Below are positions 1 to 13,100 of a stretch of DNA of 64,000 bases, piece after piece (positions within the stretch are counted from its first letter, which is position 1; each line of letters starts with the position of its first letter). Both the position numbers and the translations under genes were made by a program. The stretch spans positions 6,032,098-6,096,097 of the forward strand of contig NC_047071.1 in NCBI RefSeq assembly GCF_902459465.1. The letters are read 5' to 3'. The notes under the pieces are model-generated. The model made no database searches, was not told where the DNA came from, and saw only the letters and a program-made list of their open reading frames with translations. Origin of the DNA: Asterias rubens (lineage: Eukaryota; Echinodermata; Asteroidea; Forcipulatida; Asteriidae).

Positions 1-322
1 TTTGCATAAATCAATAATAATGCCCTATTTTAATTGAAGTATTATGCAAACAATCAAATGAGTCAAAAAAGTCTCGGTCACCCAAAAGAGATGTAGGCCA
101 TAACTACAGAAAGATTCGAAAACAGACAGAGAGAATAGATGACCATGGGACTGGGACCATTAATATTTCGTAATCACGATCATACGTACATGTACACGTA
201 CACACACACACACAATGCACAGAGAAAGTACAGAGGAACGGTGAAAGGGTTCCGGTACGTGAACCACACACGGACGGTACGGGCACATGACGTGCAATGC
301 AACCAAGAAAAAAATCACAAAC

Positions 323-446
323 CAATCACAAAGTACGTCCTCTTCACCCCCGACTTTTCTTCTAGCTTGGCCAAAACGTCAGTGACTGCATTCTTCTCAT
401 ATAAAGCCTTGTCCAACTTTGCTCTCCAGTTCTCTACATTTGCCAT
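323..446 (-). CDS. REEP5/6: REEP5/6-like receptor expression-enhancing protein, first coding exon (partial)
   Basis: Reading the minus strand from the ATG at 446-444 gives about 41 residues beginning MANVENWRAKLDKALYEKN, followed by AVTDVLAKLEEKSGVKRTYF. This matches the N-terminal segment of REEP5/REEP6 (DP1/TB2/HVA22 family), whose hallmark is an acidic and basic amphipathic stretch with EKN, a T-D-x-L-A-K-L-E core and a following G-V-x-R. The family shapes tubular ER through hydrophobic hairpins, which would be encoded by exons left of the window. The exon ends in phase 1 at 323, followed by a GTTTGT donor. An in-frame ATG exists upstream at 527, but the extra residues are low-complexity and the internal ATG matches where family proteins start. 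REEP5 and REEP6 cannot be told apart from one exon. The gene points away from DDX49. Confidence 0.72.
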
Positions 447-690
447 TATACTTGATTTTCTTCGGACACTTATTGTTGAAGGAAAGACACTCGTTCTGCT
501 GCTACGGCTGGCCGGCTGATGTTGCAAATTGCAGGATTTAATTTCATACGCGCGCGAGCGACGACGGGATCAGGACGGGGCGCGGCGGATGCACCAGACT
601 ACTGTACTGCAGGCCCTCCCCAGGCCTGATCCCCTGCCTGTACGTTTAGTCTTCGTTCAAGACTCTCTTGTGTCGATCACAAGAGGGCGC
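447..690. other. REEP upstream region, GC- and CpG-rich
   Basis: About 540-620 is markedly richer in G, C and CpG (CGCGCGCGAGCGACGACGGG) than the AT-rich surroundings, as expected for a promoter or 5'UTR of the minus-strand REEP gene. No TATA box or other specific motif is convincing. A short inverted repeat around CTCTTGTG/CACAAGAG lies at about 663-685. Confidence 0.3.
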
Positions 691-699
691 TCTCACTAT

Positions 700-922
700 T
701 AGCCTTGCTCAAGGCAGTCGAATTATTCACTCCGAAAAAAGACCGCCGCTGTATAAAACCCACCCGTATTCACTGTGCGTAACATCGCACGACACGATGC
801 CCCCGTACACTATATCCGGGTGGGTCATGCGGTGTGATCGCACGCACCACGCACAGGGTATACGGGTGGGTTTACAGCGGCGTCTTTTGGAGCGAATAAT
901 GCGACTGCCTTGAGCAGAGCTA
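700..922. mobile_element. Short foldback MITE with 9-bp target duplication (MULE-like)
   Basis: The element starts TAGCCTTGCTCAAGGC and ends with an imperfect inverse copy, and the whole 223 bp folds back on itself. It is flanked by perfect 9-bp direct repeats TCTCACTAT at 691-699 and 923-931. A related, longer element lies at 40322-41011. A 9-bp duplication is typical of Mutator-like elements; that assignment is inference. Confidence 0.75.
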
Positions 923-1077
923 TCTCACTATTGACCAACCGAGCAGAAGAGTCTATTTCATTGAACAAAACAATCTTCCTTGATAAAAACAGGGAAAACA
1001 AACTTCAATTTATAGCAAATTGCTTGTTGATGGTATTCAGCTGAAAATTTGGTAATCGTGTTTTAAGGAAGAAATCT

Positions 1078-3698
1078 ATGGGGCGCCGTTTGTCCATTAA
1101 TTGTTTGACACTTTTAAGGCATGTTTTTACCATGGTTTACAGCAATTAGATGTAAACCATAGAAACTGTTGCCAAATCCTGTTATGGTTTACATACCAGT
1201 AAAGTATTTGTTGTGTATAAGTTTATGGTTTACAAACCATGAACATATAAAAAAACATTTACAAATCGTGGTTCATAAACCAAGAAAATTTACGCATCTT
1301 AAAAACATGGTTAATAAACCAGAATAAAAATCGTGGTTTACAAATCATGGTTTATAAACCATAACAAATGAACCATAAAATCATGGTTTGTGACCATGGT
1401 TTATAAACCATGAAAATCGAGACTTCTTAAAAAACATGGTTTATAAACCATGAAAATCGAGACTTCTTAAAAAACATGGTTTATAAACCATGAAAATTTA
1501 CATATCTCAAAAACGTTGTTTGTAAACCATAACAAAATGTGCACTTACAAATCATGGTTTACAAACCATAAAAATGTGCACTCACAAATCATGGTTTACA
1601 AACCATAAAAAATGTGCACTCAGAAATCATGGTTTACAAACCATAAAAAGTGTGCACTCACAAATCATGGTTTACAAACCATAAAAAATGTGCGCTCAGA
1701 AATCATGGTTTATAAACCATGAAAACGTGCACTCAGAAATCATGGTTTACAAACCATAAAAAATGTGCACTCACAAATCATGGTTTATAAACCATGAAAA
1801 CGTGCACTGGAGGGCTGAGCGAAGTACCCGCTACCGCCGGTGCAACTACGGCTGCCGATGGAACTATGGCTGCGGCTGCCGGAACCGTGTGATCAACGAC
1901 TAAAGTACTTCGGAGGGCATCTACTACAGCCGTAACAACTAGCCTTTCGGCCATTGTCACATCACATACAAAATACACCACAAAATACACAGAAAATGTC
2001 GGAGGCTTGCTATGGCAGCATGATGACAAACACGGTGCATTGATCACAGCATGACGGTGCATTGCATCATTGCTGGCTCGCACGTGGCATGGGGGAAATG
2101 GGAACCGATCAGAATTGGGAAGGAGGTTTAATTGAGACGATCATATAGGTTTTCATGGTTTATAAACCATGATTTGTGCATGAACCTTTTTTATGGTTTG
2201 TAAACCATGATTTGTGAGCGCACGTTTTTTATGGTTTATAAACCATGATTTGTCAGTGCACATTTTTTATGGTTTGTAAACCATGATTTCTGACTGCACA
2301 TTTTTTATGGTTTGTAAACCATGATTTGTGAGTGCACGTTTTTATGGTTTATAACCATGATTTGTGAGTGCACACTTTTATGGTTTGTAAACCATGATTT
2401 CTGAGTGCACATTTTTTATGGTTTGTAAACCATGATTTCTGAGTGCACGTTTTCATGGTTTGTAAACCATGATTTCTGAGTGCACGTTTTCATGGTTTAT
2501 AAACCATGATTTCTGAGTGCACGTTTTCATGGTTTATAAACCATGATTTCTGAGTGCACAATTTTTATGGTTTGTAAACCATGATTTGTGAGTGCACACT
2601 TTTCATGGTTTATAAACCATGATTTGTGAGTGCACATTTTTTATGGTTTGTAAACCATGATTTGTGAGTGCACACTTTTTATGGTTTGTAAACCATGATT
2701 TCTGAGTGCACGTTTTCATGGTTTATAAACCATGATTTGTGAGTGCACATTTTTTATGGTTTGTAAACCATGATTTGTGAGTGCACACTTTTTATGGTTC
2801 GTAAACCATGATTTCTGAGTGCACATTTTTTATGGTTTGTAAACCATGAATTCTGAGTGCACATTTTTTATGGTTTGTAAACCATGATTTGTAAGTGCAC
2901 TTTTTTATGGTTTACAAACAACGTTTTTGAGATGTGTAAATTTTCATGGTTTATAAACCATATTTTTTAAGAAGTCTCGATTTTTATGGTTTATAAACCA
3001 TGTTTTTTAAGAAGTCTCGATTTTCATGGTTTATAAACCATGTTTTTTAAGAAGTCTCGATTTTCATGGTTTATGAACCATGGTCACAAACCATGATTTT
3101 ATGGTTCATTTGTTATGGTATATAAACCATGATTTGTAAACCACGATTTTTATTCTTCACTTTTCATGGTTTATAAACCATGTTTTTTAGATGTCTCAAT
3201 TTTCATGGTTTATAAACCATGATTTGTAAACCATGAATTTGATGCTTCAGTTTTTATGGTTTATTAACCATGTTTTTAAGATGCGTAAATTTTCTTGGTT
3301 TATGAACCACGGTTTGTAAATGTTTTTTGTATGTTCATGGTTTGTAAACCACAAACTTATACACAACAAATACTTTACTGGTATGTAAACCATAACAGGA
3401 TTTGGCAACAGTTTCTATGGTTTACATCTAATTGCTGTAAAGCATGGTAAAAACATGCCTTAAAAGTGTCAAACAATTAATGGACAAACGGCGCCCCATA
3501 ATGAACCACGGTTTGTAAATGTTTTTTGTATGTTCATGGTTTGTAAAGCACAAACTTATACACAACAAATACTTTACTGGTATGTAAACCATAACAGGAT
3601 TTGGCAACAGTTTCTATGGTTTACATCTAATTGCTGTAAACCATGGTAAAAACATGCCTTAAAAGTGTCAAACAATTAATGGACAAACGGCGCCCCAT
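1078..3698. mobile_element. FB/TU-type foldback element with 8-bp target duplication
   Basis: The 2621-bp element begins ATGGGGCGCCGTTTGTCC and ends with the exact inverse, CGGCGCCCCAT. It is flanked by perfect 8-bp direct repeats AGAAATCT at 1070-1077 and 3699-3706. The arms (about 1078-1800 and 2150-3698) are tandem arrays of units of about 40 bp, each containing a palindrome of the type ATGGTTTATAAACCAT separated by short spacers such as TGTGCACTCA. The arms flank a unique loop of about 350 bp (1801-2150) with no convincing gene. The right arm is about twice as long, and its last 199 bp are duplicated in tandem (from 3303 and from 3502). Long inverted repeats made of short tandem repeats match Drosophila FB and sea urchin TU elements, and TU elements also make 8-bp duplications. 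No transposase is encoded. Confidence 0.85.
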
Positions 3699-3706
3699 AG
3701 AAATCT

Positions 3707-4157
3707 CGCTATGGCTGGGTCATGGAGGGGAGCCTAGCTAGCTTGTGTACATATGCATTGATGAAGGGGTCAATGAACTCAGTGGATGATCCCGGTTACT
3801 TTACCTCCATGCTTTTAATTTCGATTTGAGGCGGAATAGAGAAAACAGACAGTTCAGTCTCTTTTACGTTATATAAGAACACAGTTGCAAAACAGGTTAA
3901 TAATTATTACAACACCATTTATTTATAGAGCAAAATTGATACAAATAAAACCTCTTGTGAAAAGGAGCAGATGAGGGCGCACTTTACACATGCAAGCACA
4001 CCCGATCAACGTAAACACATGGCAGTGGTCATTGTGTGATGGTGTGTGTAGAGTGTGCTGTGTAAAAATCACAATAAATCACTCAACGCAGATAAATTCC
4101 GCATAAATTTATAAAGCTTTTTCTTTGGTAGAAACTATTTCAACTCTAATCTAAATC
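3707..4157. other. DDX49 upstream region and probable 5'UTR
   Basis: This AT-rich, unique-looking stretch lies between the foldback element and the DDX49 start codon. No core promoter motif can be assigned with confidence. ATAAATTTATAAAGC at about 4102-4116 is TATA-like but sits close to the ATG. Confidence 0.3.
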
Positions 4158-7100
4158 ATGACAGATTCTGTCGAAGAGAATGACACTGTAACCAGGACGA
4201 AGTGTTCATTTTCAAGTCTCGGTCTTCACAACTGGCTGAGTGATCAGTGTAAATCAATGGGAATCTCCAAACCTACTCCAGTGCAACAACATTGTATTCC
4301 ACCAATTTTAAGAGGTAACATAGCTGGTTTTACTGAAGTGTTTAATAATGTGTTTGGATAACTTTCCGTATGGCGCCACCACTTTTTCACTCGTTTTTTT
4401 TTAACTAAAAGGGATATCTCAATTCTATTTCTCATTGAGGTAAACTTTATTAATTTAATTAAAATTAAATTATTTCAATTTCATACCGAATGTGGTGCAC
4501 CATACGGAAACTTTTTCAACATGTGTTTAAACTTTTATAATGTTCTGCCCCAACTTGATAATCTTTCCAACTAACTATAGTTGGAACACTTCTAGAAACT
4601 ATAAGGTGCGGTTAGCCCCACTTGTGTGGCCAAGGCTAGTTGCGATAACGTAACCCTCCTTCCGCCGGCCGCCGGGAGGAGGGTTATGTTATCGCAACTA
4701 GGCCAAGGCTAGCTGTAAGGATTCGGCTATCCTTGGCCACACAAGTGGGTGGAGTAATCTTCAAATTTTCTGAAGCAGCACTTAAGGGGTCTAGTATTTT
4801 GGGCCACTTTAACGCTATACGTTTTTCAAATCAGCGTTGATAGGTGAAAGTTTTACGACCGTTAGCCAGCAATAACTGAAGTTTCTTTTGTACTACACTA
4901 CCAAAACTTTCCCCACATACTCAATATACATACATAATGCTTGCATTTCCTTTTTGTTGAGTGAAATTAAAAAACATCGTCAAAAAATGCAATTTTCTGC
5001 TCGGTACTCAATGTTGTTTTTCTGCCGCATCGCACGTCTTTTGCCTTCTCAATATGCTCAACGCTTTATCTTTTGGTCACTCGACCACCAAGCGCTGTAC
5101 ACCAGCCTAGTTTAAACCACTAGTTGAAAACAGATTCAACACACAGACCTGTATACTTCATTTTTGAAAGGGCAAGGGCACCAAGGCATTTTCTCTTTGG
5201 CAAAGGGCACCCTATGAGGAAATTGTAAATTTCTACTAGAGCATTTCAAGGGCACCAAGGCAATGGCAAGGGGCAACGGAGGCAATCGCCTCCGTTGCCT
5301 CCGTGAAGTATCAGGCCTGAACACACTTTGATTCCCATTCATAAATACCTTTTCGGTCATAAAACATCAACACTTTTTGGTCAAAAAGTAAAATAAATGC
5401 AAAAATTATAATTGTTCAATGATTTCTTGTTCAATCATTTCATCCCTCCAGCTATGAAATGGTAAGGCCCTCGAGTAAACAACTCCTTATAAGGGAATGC
5501 TGTGCGCGTCGCGCGTATTGCGTGATGTGGCACAACTGTTTCAGCCGTTGCTCTCGACCAATAGGAATGAAGAAACTGTCTTACACTGTATAAGCTCAGG
5601 TGCAAGCTTGCGTGTCACGCCCATATTTCAACACTTTTTACTGGTCATAAACAAAGGTTTGTACACACCCACAAGACGCGCTCTCCACCAATAGGAATAG
5701 CGAAACTGTCTGAGGTATTTATGAATATGCATTTAATGATTGACTGTGATTTGTTGGTCATTTCTGATGCGTTTCTTCCAGGGCAAGATTGCATTGGTTG
5801 TGCCAAAACAGGAAGCGGTAAGACAGCAGCCTTTGCTCTTCCCATACTACAGAAGCTGAGTGAGGACCCATATGGGATATTCTGCCTAGTCATAACACCT
5901 ACAAGGTTTGCAAACAAATGCACTGTAGAATCAGTTTCAATAAACTTCCATTATATGTTTTTCTTTTTATAACCGATATATCGAAAATTAAACTTTGAGT
6001 ATACTTGTTACGTGTATATCAAGTTTTTTCCTCGTGCAAGATGAAGCCTAAATTCAAACCGAAGCCTATCTTCCGTTTGCGCGATCAATTTTCATTTATC
6101 AAAGTTTGTGATATTTCGATATGATTAAAAAACTAACTCGGTGATATTGATGAAAAAAAAAATCAAGTTTTTGAGTATTTTCAATATATCAACGGACATT
6201 GGTTTCAATTGCACTGTACCCATTCAATGTTCAGAAAAGCAATCCGTACATGTATTACATGCCTGTAAATTAAATTGTGGATTTCCAATATATATGATAT
6301 AAAATCTTAGTTTCTCGTATCTGAATCTTCAGATTATGTAAAATGTTTTTTAAAACATGTTTAAAGGCAGTGGACACTATTGGTAATTACTCAAAATAAT
6401 TATTAGCATAAAACCTTACTTGGTAACGAGTAAATAGTGAGGTGGATTAAGGAAAAAATCGTGACACGGCAGACAAAAGCACCATTTTTTTACCAAAGTA
6501 TCAGTTTTGACCCACAGATTTAAAAAAAGTCATGCTCCAAAAAATCTGAGAATGGCATCACCTTGAATTACGTCATTATGACGTCATAACCTCTTTTTAT
6601 GTAATAAAGCATAGGAAAATGCCATGCAATGGGATTTCTACTTGCCGAAATTATGTTTCTAAAGGTCAAGGAATTCAATTAGGGTGGTATTAGTTTGTAA
6701 AAAATAATATCCTTTATGGTGAGTATATTGATGTATTTTATCAATATCTTTGTTCGGGGTGCCAGTCAGAAGCCATACAACCGTTAACTGCCGTGTAGCC
6801 AGGGATCACACCCAAATTACGATACAACCTGGGAAGCAGCAGCCAGGGGATCACCTTAAGGTGCCAGTCTGGCTCCCCGAACAAAGCTACACCGCCAATA
6901 TAGGGCTAGATAGCTCAGTTGGTAGAGCACCGGCACGTTAACCTGGAGGTCGTTGGTTCTAATCCCACTCCAGTCAATTCTTTGTTCAACCCCAAAAATC
7001 ACTTCAAACTTTACCCAGTCAGTTTCCCTTGTGATTTATATTGATATCTGAAACAAAAAGTCGCATCCCCTTAAGGTGATTCAAAATAGGGACACCGCCA

Positions 7101-10100
7101 ATATAGGGCTAGATAGCTCAGTTGGTAGAGCGCCTGCACGTTAATCCAGAGGTCGTTGGGTCGAATCCCACTCCAGTCAATTCTTTGTTCAACCCCAAAA
7201 ATCAATCCTTGGGAACCACGGAGTTGTATTAATAGTAGTAGGCATCCGTCAATCCTTGAGAACCACGGAGTTGTGCCGTTGGATGTCGGCTAGGGAATAG
7301 GGTATGGTGTGGCTGTAGAGTCCAATGCGGGAATGAAAGTCTCTACCGCAGTAACTGCAGGTGAAAGATGAAGCTGTTCTAACTGCTTGAGGCTGGGCCA
7401 TCCTCGGGAGTCATCCCTCATCTGCTCGTTGCGACAGGTCTTCCTCGAACTTGGAAATACCTCTCTGCACCTCCTCCTTCCGGGCGCATCAGTCTGCAGT
7501 GGCTGCTTCCCAGGTGGTTGTATTGGTGGCAAGTGACTTGAGGTCACACTTGGAAGTGTCTTTGTAGCGCAGCTTGGGTCTTCCGAACGGCCTCTTCCCT
7601 GATGCCAGCTCTCCATACAGAAGGTCTTTTGGGATACGTCCATCCTCCACTTGGTGACATGTCCCAGCCAAGGCATGCGTCTCTACTTGAGGGTGGTAAA
7701 CATGGAGACTTGCCGCTCTATCAAGCAATGTGTTATTGGTATGTGGTCTCTCAAGGAGATGCAGAGGATGCGTCTCAGTCGTTACATGTGGAAGACGTCG
7801 AGTCTATGCTCTTGACGGGAGCCTAGGGTACGGGGTTCACTGCCGTAGAGGAGCGTTTTCACCAAACAAGCCTTGTAGGCCTGGACTTTGGTATGCTCTG
7901 AAAGCTTTTTGTTGCATCATACTCTCTTTGTAAGCGTTGGAGAGTGTTGTGGCAGCCTTTCCTTTACGCCTGTTGAGTTCTACTTCAAGCGAGAGATTGT
8001 CCGAGATGGTTGAGATATGATACACAAACTCATGGACAGCCTCAAGCTCATGGTTGGCGATGCTGGTAGACAGTGGTTCATCAACATCCTGGCCCCTCAC
8101 CTTTGTTTTTGTTAGACTGATGGTAAGTCCAAAGTCTTTGCAAGCTGCAGAACATCGATCCATGAGCTGCTGCAGGTCATCTGGTGTGTGTGACGTGTAG
8201 TGATGGCTGTGTCATCTGCAAACAGGAAATCTCTAAGGCATCTCGTTCGGACTCTGGTCTTTGCTCCGAGTCTTGGAAGGTCCAAGGGGATTCCATCCGA
8301 GTTCATACGGAGGTAGATGCCCACTGTGGCTGACCCAAGAGCATGCTTGGGTACAACAGAGAAGAAAATGCCAAAAAGGGTTGGAGCCAGACACAGCCCT
8401 GCTTTACACTGTTGCAGAGGTCGAAGGGTTCAGATGTTGAGCCACTGAAACTATGGACCCCTTAAAGTTGTCTTGAAAGGACTTATCAATGCAAAGCAGA
8501 GCAGGAGGGCAACCAATCTTGGCCAAGATCTAAATAAGGCTGTCTCTGCTCACGTTTGCTTTATTACATTAAAAGACGTAATGACGTCATAATGACGTAA
8601 TTCAAGGTCATCCCATGCTCAGATTGTTTGGAGCATGACTTTTTTGAAATCTACGGGTCAAACTGATGCTTTGGTGAAAATTTTGTGCTTTTGTCCGCCG
8701 TGTCACGATCTTCGTGTTTTTTGTCCTTAATCCACCTCACTAAAAGGGGAGAGGTTGGTAGTATGTATAAAACATTGTGAGAAACGGCTCCCTCTGAAGT
8801 GGAGTAGTTTTCGAGAAAGAAGTAATTTTCCACGAATTTGATTTCAAGACCTCAAGTTTAGAATTTGAGTTCTCAAAATCAAGCATCTGAAAGCACACAA
8901 CTTCGTGTGACAAGTGTGTTTTTTTCTTTCATAGTTATCTCGAAACTCCGACCACCAATCGAGCTCATATTTTCACAGGTTTCTTTAAAAAAATATGTTG
9001 AGATAAAGCAAGAAGTGAGAAAACTGGTCTTTGACAATTTCCTATAGTGTCCACTGGCTTTAAAGAATGGTGTAAGTTTGGTTATTATGATTTTAAAAAT
9101 TAATTAATTTAAAATTTAATTTGAGATAGGCATGAAGCCTTTGAACATGTCAAAAACACATAATTCAAAGCAACGAGGGTGTTTTAATGCCCCGCGGTTG
9201 GCAAAGCCATCGAAGGGGCATACTGTTTCCGACATGTTCTTCCGTCTATGCATGGGTGCTTGAGTAGGTGTACACTTTCAAACCAAGGACAATAGAGGAC
9301 AAGAGAGTCCACGGTTTGGGAAAGTCCACAGTTGGAAAACTTGTACAAAACCAATGGGAGCTACTTGCAAGAAAAGTTATTTAAACAAAGGACAAAGACG
9401 GATAAACAAAAGAGTATAATTTGTACAAAAGAGGTCCATGATTGCAGTGTGTGTGTGTGCATGCAAATTGTAACTTAAGGAGGACTCAAATGTCAACTTA
9501 AACCTTGGTGTGTGAATTGGTCATTGGGTTTCCCCCCAGAAGCCTGTCCTTATTAAAACCCTTTACATGTAGGTCACATTGTAAAGCTCATTGTGGCTAA
9601 AACAACAGATTTTCGTTGGATTGATGACTTGAGATAGACTTTGCATATCAACTGCAAACTTGGTTTGTGGATAGGTCTTGGGGTCCCCCATTTGTCAATT
9701 GCCAAGGTCATCATGGCTAAAACAAAAAAAAATGTTGTCTGAGCAATACTTCGACATAAACTTGTCATGTCAACTTCAAAAAATGTATCTCAATGTTATT
9801 ATGGCTAAATGAAATTAATTGATGTAAATTTGATAATGTAGGCCCAGGGTTAGTTAAAGGGTCTATGTAACTTTTGTAGGACAAAAAAACACAATATCCA
9901 CAGATTTACACTAAACTTGCACAGTTTGAAGATAATGATAGTAGAAAGCTTCCCTGCTGAGGTGCTGTAGTTTTTGGGAAATGAGTAAAACAATGGCATG
10001 AAAATAGTTTTCGTCTCATGAGACGAAAATTATTTTAAGCATTTACAAACGTATTTTCATGACATTGTTTTACTCATTTCTAAAAAACTACAGCACCTCA

Positions 10101-13100
10101 ATAAGTAATATTTGAAGGGAAGCTTTCCACTATCATTATCTTCAAACCCTGTAAGTTTAATGTAAATCTATGGACATTTTGAAAAAGTACCCAAATCCTT
10201 TAATCAATGGCTTCATAATGTAACCATTACCCCCAATTTACTGACAGATAAAACAACTCCATCATTGCACAAATACAACTGTGATGTCTACATGTACATG
10301 AAGTAAACTTTGTTTTCTCTTATTGACAGAGAGTTGGCTTTTCAGATTGGTGATCAGTTTCGTGTCTTGGGCAAGCCCATCGGAGTGAAGGACTCTGTTG
10401 TAATAGGAGGATTTGGTAGGTACAAAGTACATGTAGGTCATGAATCATGTTTAGGTTTTGGGTAGCCATCTCTTGTTATAGTCCACTTTCATGAAGTCTT
10501 GAAGATGTGGCTTTCCATTTGTGTTGAATGATTATTATTTAAAACTTACTTTACATCAGAAAGTTCATTTGAACTTATATATAGTCTGTATTTAAAAAAA
10601 AAGATACAGAATGAGTTTTCTAAAACTGCTTAAATGCACATAAATTACAGCTATTCAACTATATAGGTGTTTAATTTAAAGTACGTCATTTGATTGATCT
10701 TGTTGTGATGATTGTTTTTTTCCCCATCAGATATGGTTAGACAAGGACTAGAGCTATCCAAAAAGCCTCACATTGTCATAGCTACCCCAGGAAGACTTGC
10801 TGATCACATTAATAGCACGGACACTTGTGACCTCAAGAATATCAAGTTCCTTGTAAGATCAAGTAATATTTACTTTGTGTATAGCACAAACATTGAATAT
10901 TTCCATTCATCTCCACTGTACATGCATTAAAATAATTTATATCCATATACATGTAGCCTAAAACTTAGTTACATTGTCGTTTGACATGGTGGTCATAAAA
11001 ATGTCAAGTTTATGTTACAGATAAAAGAACTGGCCTGTTTGAAATGCATGACATTCCCTTATCAATGAGATGGATGTTCAAGACTGTAAATGCAACAGGT
11101 GACTTTCCAACGCTAGGTGGCAGCAGACATACCGGGTAAATTTCCATTGTTTATGTAGTTCTGAACATGCGCATAATTCTGAGAACAATGGATTTACCCG
11201 GTAAGTCTGCTGCCCTCTATCGTCCCAGAAAGTCTCCCATTGCTTATGTCTGAACTGGCCTATCATTTTATTTGATGGGGAGAAGTTTAACTTCTCAAGC
11301 AAGAAGGTATTCTATTAAATAGCGGAGAGTGCATGAGATGGTATTCCGGCATTCTTGCCATTCCCAAGCCAAATAGTACCAACTTTAAAACCTTTCATTT
11401 ACAAATTTACCCAGTCGGTTTCCCTTGTGGTTTATATTGATAACTTTAAAACCTATTACAATTATCCTCAAAAGTTGAAGTACATAGCCCCCAGGTTGTG
11501 GTTCATTGTTGTAATTATACAATCAATTAGTTGCATAGTTCCAAACTGTTCTTATTCAAATGATTTGGATGGCCTACACAATGTAAAGCGTATTGAGACA
11601 GTAATTGTGAGTTTGTTATTATTATTATTATGATAATCAGCTTGGCGCATGAAAATTTTGCCTATTTAGTGTGGTGCAGCCACATCCAGCAATTCAGACA
11701 TGGTACAGTGATCTTTGTAGTGTATGCATGGGGTGTGCATCCTTCTAAGAAAAAGTGAACTGGGTTTTGCTTGCAACAGTTACGCAGAGACGTTTGCACT
11801 GGCAAGAAATGTCTTGTGATGGGAGTGTATAATACTTTTGACTTCCCTTTTTTTCTTAATTGATGGTATACAGTTTGAAGACAGAAGTTAGACCCGGTTC
11901 TTATTTTAGCCTGAACACCCTTACACCGTACAACCCTTTTCTGTGTACATTAATGCACAATGCTACTCCTTGTCTGTTGGTCACATGGCACTTGCATTTG
12001 AAGCGTTCGCCTCTCACCAAGGTGACCCTGATTCGATACCTGGCCATGGCCATATGTGAGTTGAGTTGTGTGTTGGTTCTCTGCAGTGCCACGAGGGTTT
12101 TTCAGACCATCTGGTTTTCCTCCCTCGGGAAAAATCAAAGACTCTCGATTTCTGGCTGTGCTCCGTGGCCAAAGGCACCTTGCATTCCTGCTTCTCAAAC
12201 AATTCCTTCGCAATTCAGCTCTTAGCTGCGAGTAAGGATGATTAGCCTCCCAAATTATTATTATGAATTATTATTATTTTCCCTTGATCTTGGTAGGTTT
12301 TGGATGAAGCAGACAGGTTACTAGAGGGTAACTATGGTCCTGACTTGGAGGTCATATTTGATGCCATCCCTGCTAAGCGGCAGACTCTTTTATTCAGTGC
12401 AACTATTACTGATACTATGAAGGAGCTGAGGAAGGTCTCCATGAACAAACCCTACTACTGGATCTCTAAAGCTCCGTGAGTTGATGCATAGGGTCTCGCT
12501 ATAAGCTAGATATTTTAAATGAAAACTACCATTCATGTTTTCATAATGGTGGCATAGTTGGCTTGTGCGTAAAGCGCTCACCTCTCACCAAGGTGACCCC
12601 GGCCAGGGCCATATGTCATGTATGTGAGTTGAGTTGTGCGATGGTTCTCTGTTGTGCCACAAGGGTTTTCCAGAGCATCCGGTTTTCCTCCCTCGGGAAA
12701 AATCAAACACTTTCGATCTTTGGCTGTGCTCCGTGGTCATATAATGGGTTGATGTGGCTGGCAGCCAAAGGCGCCCTTGCATGCCTGCTTCTCGAACACG
12801 TTGTAGCCGCGTCCTTCGCAATTCAGCTCTTAGCTGCGAGTAAGGACGATTAGCCCCCCAAATTATTATTATCATTTCGCAATTCAGTTATTAGCTGCGA
12901 GTAAGGACAATTAGCCCCCCAAATTACTATTATTATTATTATTATTATAATTATGCCTTGAAGCACCCTTTTAATAGAAGATCATTAGCAATAAAATCAC
13001 TCCTGACAAAAGATATGGCATTATTGTTATATTTGTGTTCCTAGAATTAGCCCACAGATATGTTTCATCATTCCTATGCAAAATTTAACTATCTTATAAT

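Larger units (their letters stand above)
6435..8742. mobile_element. Second inverted-repeat element nested in the family 1 MITE
   Basis: The left end TAGTGAGGTGGATTAAGG and the right end CCTTAATCCACCTCACTA are exact inverse copies. Homology continues inward over about 160 bp on each side, through CGTGACACGGC, TCATGCTCC and the TGACGTCATAA segment. The flanking triplet AAA on both sides may be a short target duplication. Confidence 0.7.
6361..9063. mobile_element. TTAA-flanked foldback MITE (family 1) split by nested insertions
   Basis: The left end TTAAAGGCAGTGGACACTAT and its inverse at the right end (about 9050-9063) belong to the commonest repeat of the window. The right half (8746-9063) carries the usual interior. 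The interior is interrupted by another inverted-repeat element (6435-8742), which itself holds a small foldback, SINEs and a LINE remnant. It lies in DDX49 intron 2. Confidence 0.75.

Noticed and set aside
139-519. 126-aa plus frame overlapping the REEP exon
   Set aside because: It is the antisense shadow of the REEP exon extended through an (AC) run.
1778-2083. 101-aa minus frame in the loop of the foldback element
   Set aside because: Ala/Val-rich with no recognisable domain; too short for a transposase.
6902-7180. Two tRNA-Asn-like genes
   Set aside because: The A- and B-boxes are good, but the acceptor arms do not pair and the same non-tRNA body follows each, so they are SINE heads.
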